DNA of 64,000 nucleotides from Neoarius graeffei. Lineage: Eukaryota; Chordata; Actinopteri; Siluriformes; Ariidae. The notes beneath the pieces were generated by a model. That model was not told the DNA's origin. It did not search any database and was given only the letters and a program-made list of their open reading frames with translations. Positions 62,434 through 64,000 of this stretch are shown piece after piece (positions within the stretch are counted from its first letter, which is position 1; each line of letters starts with the position of its first letter). Location: NCBI RefSeq assembly GCF_027579695.1, contig NC_083570.1:9038793-9102792 (forward strand). The letters are read 5' to 3'. A program made the position numbers and the translations under genes.

Positions 62434-63330
62434 AGGTGGTGTCACTATCAATACCAGATGGCAAAGAGCTCTATTCTACAAGTGGGCCATGTGTGCTGTA
62501 TCCAGCAGAGTGAACATGGAAAGACTTGAACCTTGTTCACACTTGTTGATTCATGCATTAGATGCACAAAGATGTGGTCATCAGCGAATCAAGATAAGAA
62601 GCAACGGCACAGATGTTGTGGTTTTAGCAGTTTCAACATTTCATACTATTCAGGCAGAAAGGCTGTGGGTTGTGTATGGCACTGGGAAGACACTTAAATA
62701 TGTTCCTATACATGCCATTGCACAATCTCTTAGCAAAGAAGAAGCTCAAGCATTGCCACTATTCAACGCCCTAACTGGATGTGACACAGTTTCTTTTTTC
62801 TGTGGCCGCGGAAAAAGAACTGCTTGGGAAGTGTGGAGTGTGTATCCAGAACTGACACAGCAAATGAACACTATTAATCCATCAACCCACGATATTGATG
62901 ATGCATTTATGAGTACCATCAAAAGGTTTGTAGTTCTATGTTATGACAGAACAAGCACCTTGGTAAGCGTCAATAAACTGAGACAAGAGCTTTTTGCAAA
63001 GACGTCAAAGCTCCTTGATAGTATCCCTCCAACTTGAGCTGCGCTTTTGGAACACGTAAAAAGGTTTGTATATCAAGGTGTGCATGTATGGGGTCAGACA
63101 CTTGTTACCCAGCCAATTCTGCCATGCCCATCCAACTGGGGCTGGAAGTTCGACCATCAAAGCTGGCTACCATACTGGACAGCACTACTGCAAGCAAAGG
63201 ACATTTGCTACGAGTTAATTTGATGTGGTTGTAAACTTGGATGTGGTGGAAGATGCAAATGCAAAAAGGCAAATTTAGTATGCACAGGCTTGTGTAACTG
63301 TGGTGGTAGCTGTGGAAGCTGTGACTAGAA
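62434..63330 (+). pseudogene. Unit C-terminus with CXC-like cysteine tail
   Basis: After the acceptor it reads VVSLSIPDGKELYSTSG, then (frameshift near 62500) LEPCSH joined directly to LLIHALDAQ, where I would expect a short acidic EEADTR-like motif, so a small deletion is likely. Next are IRSNGTDVVVLAVSTFHTI, RLWVVYGTGKTLKYVPIHAI and LPLFNALTGCDTVSFFCGRG. The D and GCD residues recall metal-binding positions of PIN/FEN-like nucleases, but this is only a suggestion. After more frame damage the end reads CGCKLGCGGRCKCKKANLVC then TGLCNCGGSCGSCD and a stop near 63327. Confidence 0.6.
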
Positions 63331-63718
63331 CCCATCTGTTTTTAAGGAACTTTATAATAAACATGTTTGCATATTTTCAAATGAAACACACTGTTTGTAA
63401 ATATATTTTCATTTTTTGATTGCCACTACTTCCTAGCAATAGTAGAATTTGGATAGAAATTGTCTTTGGAAATGATGCTTTTTGCATATTATTAAAGTGT
63501 AGCCAATGCTTATTTGTTTGTATAAGCAATAGTAAGTTTAATTTGAAAATACAATGAAGTAAAAAATAGACAAAATTGCTTTAAAGTGATATTTTATATT
63601 ATTCACCACAGGAATCCTGCTCATTTAAGTACAAATGCATGATTAATCACGTGATGCAAGTTAGCTAAAAAAAAAGGGATAACCCTAACTGGAAAATTAA
63701 TTCTGTGCAGTTTTTTGT
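63331..63718. other. 3' flank of the 53-63 kb unit
   Basis: AATAAA at about 63356 could be the polyadenylation signal of the unit. Otherwise AT-rich with no ORF, and no recognisable terminal repeat. Confidence 0.4.
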
Positions 63719-64000
63719 CCGGCGGCACGGTGGTGTAGTGGTTAGCGCTGTCGCCTCACAGCAAGAAGGTCCGGGTTCGAGCCCCGTGGCCGGCGAGGGC
63801 CTTTCTGTGTGGAGTTTGCATGTTGTCCGCGTGGGTCCCCTCTGGGTGCTCCGGTTTCCCCCACAGTCCAAAGACATGCAGGTTAGGTTAACTGGTGACT
63901 CTAAATTGACCGTAGGTGTGAATGGTTGTCTGTGTCTATGTGTCAGCCCTGTGATGACCTGGCGACTTGTCCAGGGTGTACCCCGCCTTTCGCCTGCAGT
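63719..64000 (+). mobile_element. tRNA-derived SINE (family S), cut by window end
   Basis: GGCGGCACGGTGGTGTAGTG at 63721, with an intact A box (TGGTTAGCGCTG) and B box (GGGTTCGAGCC). It continues past 64000 without its tail. Confidence 0.92.

Larger units (their letters stand above)
53342..63330 (+). pseudogene. Large uncharacterised multi-domain coding unit, decayed (mobile-gene-like)
   Basis: A chain of plus-strand coding pieces that I read as one gene of a multicopy family familiar from fish and invertebrate genomes, with no function I can assign. In order: two C-x2-C...H-x3-C modules (CFICQK...WHKSC; CFFCEQ...YHAKC), a charged region (53982-54479), DTFDSN/LPSFYSEV (54561-55127), then MFTENAHSLVMIQ to LFALAKQIQW. 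Next come GGLHIEMSALNVLGKWL, SPQFLYWSRVLDLQ, LLPWVFALDHQNYARWLSV, TESPTALLRWMVSGPELSR, a piece ending LPNTLIPSDWKGF, then TDVVVLAVSTFHT, LPLFNALTGCDTVSFF and a Cys-rich tail. In-frame stops (53606, 54477), several frameshifts and three insertions kill it. Confidence 0.6.

Overview
This is a teleost fish genomic window. It carries spliced vertebrate genes with GT/AG junctions, fish-specific finTRIM (TRIM with PRY-SPRY) genes, several Tc1/mariner families, hAT, Penelope-like, L2-type LINE, BEL/Pao and tRNA-derived SINE elements, and abundant (CA)n, (TA)n and (AG)n microsatellites. I cannot fix the species from sequence alone. Roughly two thirds or more of the window is recognisably repetitive, often nested three or four deep.

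Layout. 1-2684: a Tc1-like element split by a 1.77-kb insertion with LTR-like ends. 2781-5498: a degenerate THAP-domain DNA transposon. 5578-11831 (+): the last eight coding exons of cfap206 (ciliary/axonemal protein), with a pogo-like transposon in the first intron and an apparent 2-bp frameshifting deletion in one exon. 13246-21974 (+): finTRIM gene A (RING, coiled coil, PRY-SPRY; no B-boxes), whose last intron holds two Tc1 elements and an L2-type LINE. 22127-24200 (-): an endonuclease/RT-type LINE broken by a SINE that is itself broken by an L2 3' end. 27037-31429 (-): finTRIM gene B, complete (RING, two B-boxes, coiled coil, PRY-SPRY; 564 codons). Its flanks are directly duplicated at 32.4-34.6 kb, and a third, scrambled finTRIM copy lies at 43.9-46.9 kb.

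From 31.8 to 52 kb the window is almost entirely accessory: a SINE joining a tRNA-like head to a 5S rRNA-like tail, more Tc1 copies, a candidate 6-kb TIR element containing a candidate 4-kb TIR element, an 872-bp hAT-like element with a perfect 8-bp target duplication, a 1.1-kb minisatellite that is open in all three minus-strand frames, and two BEL/Pao gag fragments facing each other.

From 53.3 to 63.3 kb lies a decayed copy of a large multi-domain coding unit of no named function that I can assign: two N-terminal C2HC-type cysteine modules, a long central region, and a C-terminal CXC-like cysteine tail. It behaves like a mobile or multicopy gene. It has been invaded by a Penelope-like element arranged as a 1106-bp inverted repeat around a long RT/GIY-YIG ORF (11-bp target duplication), a hAT element (8-bp target duplication) and a SINE (12-bp target duplication). 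Removing those insertions brings the host reading frame back together at the junctions I could check.

Only three host genes look potentially functional: cfap206 (partial in the window), finTRIM A and finTRIM B. A and B are convergent paralogues and probably belong to a larger finTRIM cluster. Exon coordinates were inferred by hand from frame, splice signals and comparison of the paralogues with each other.
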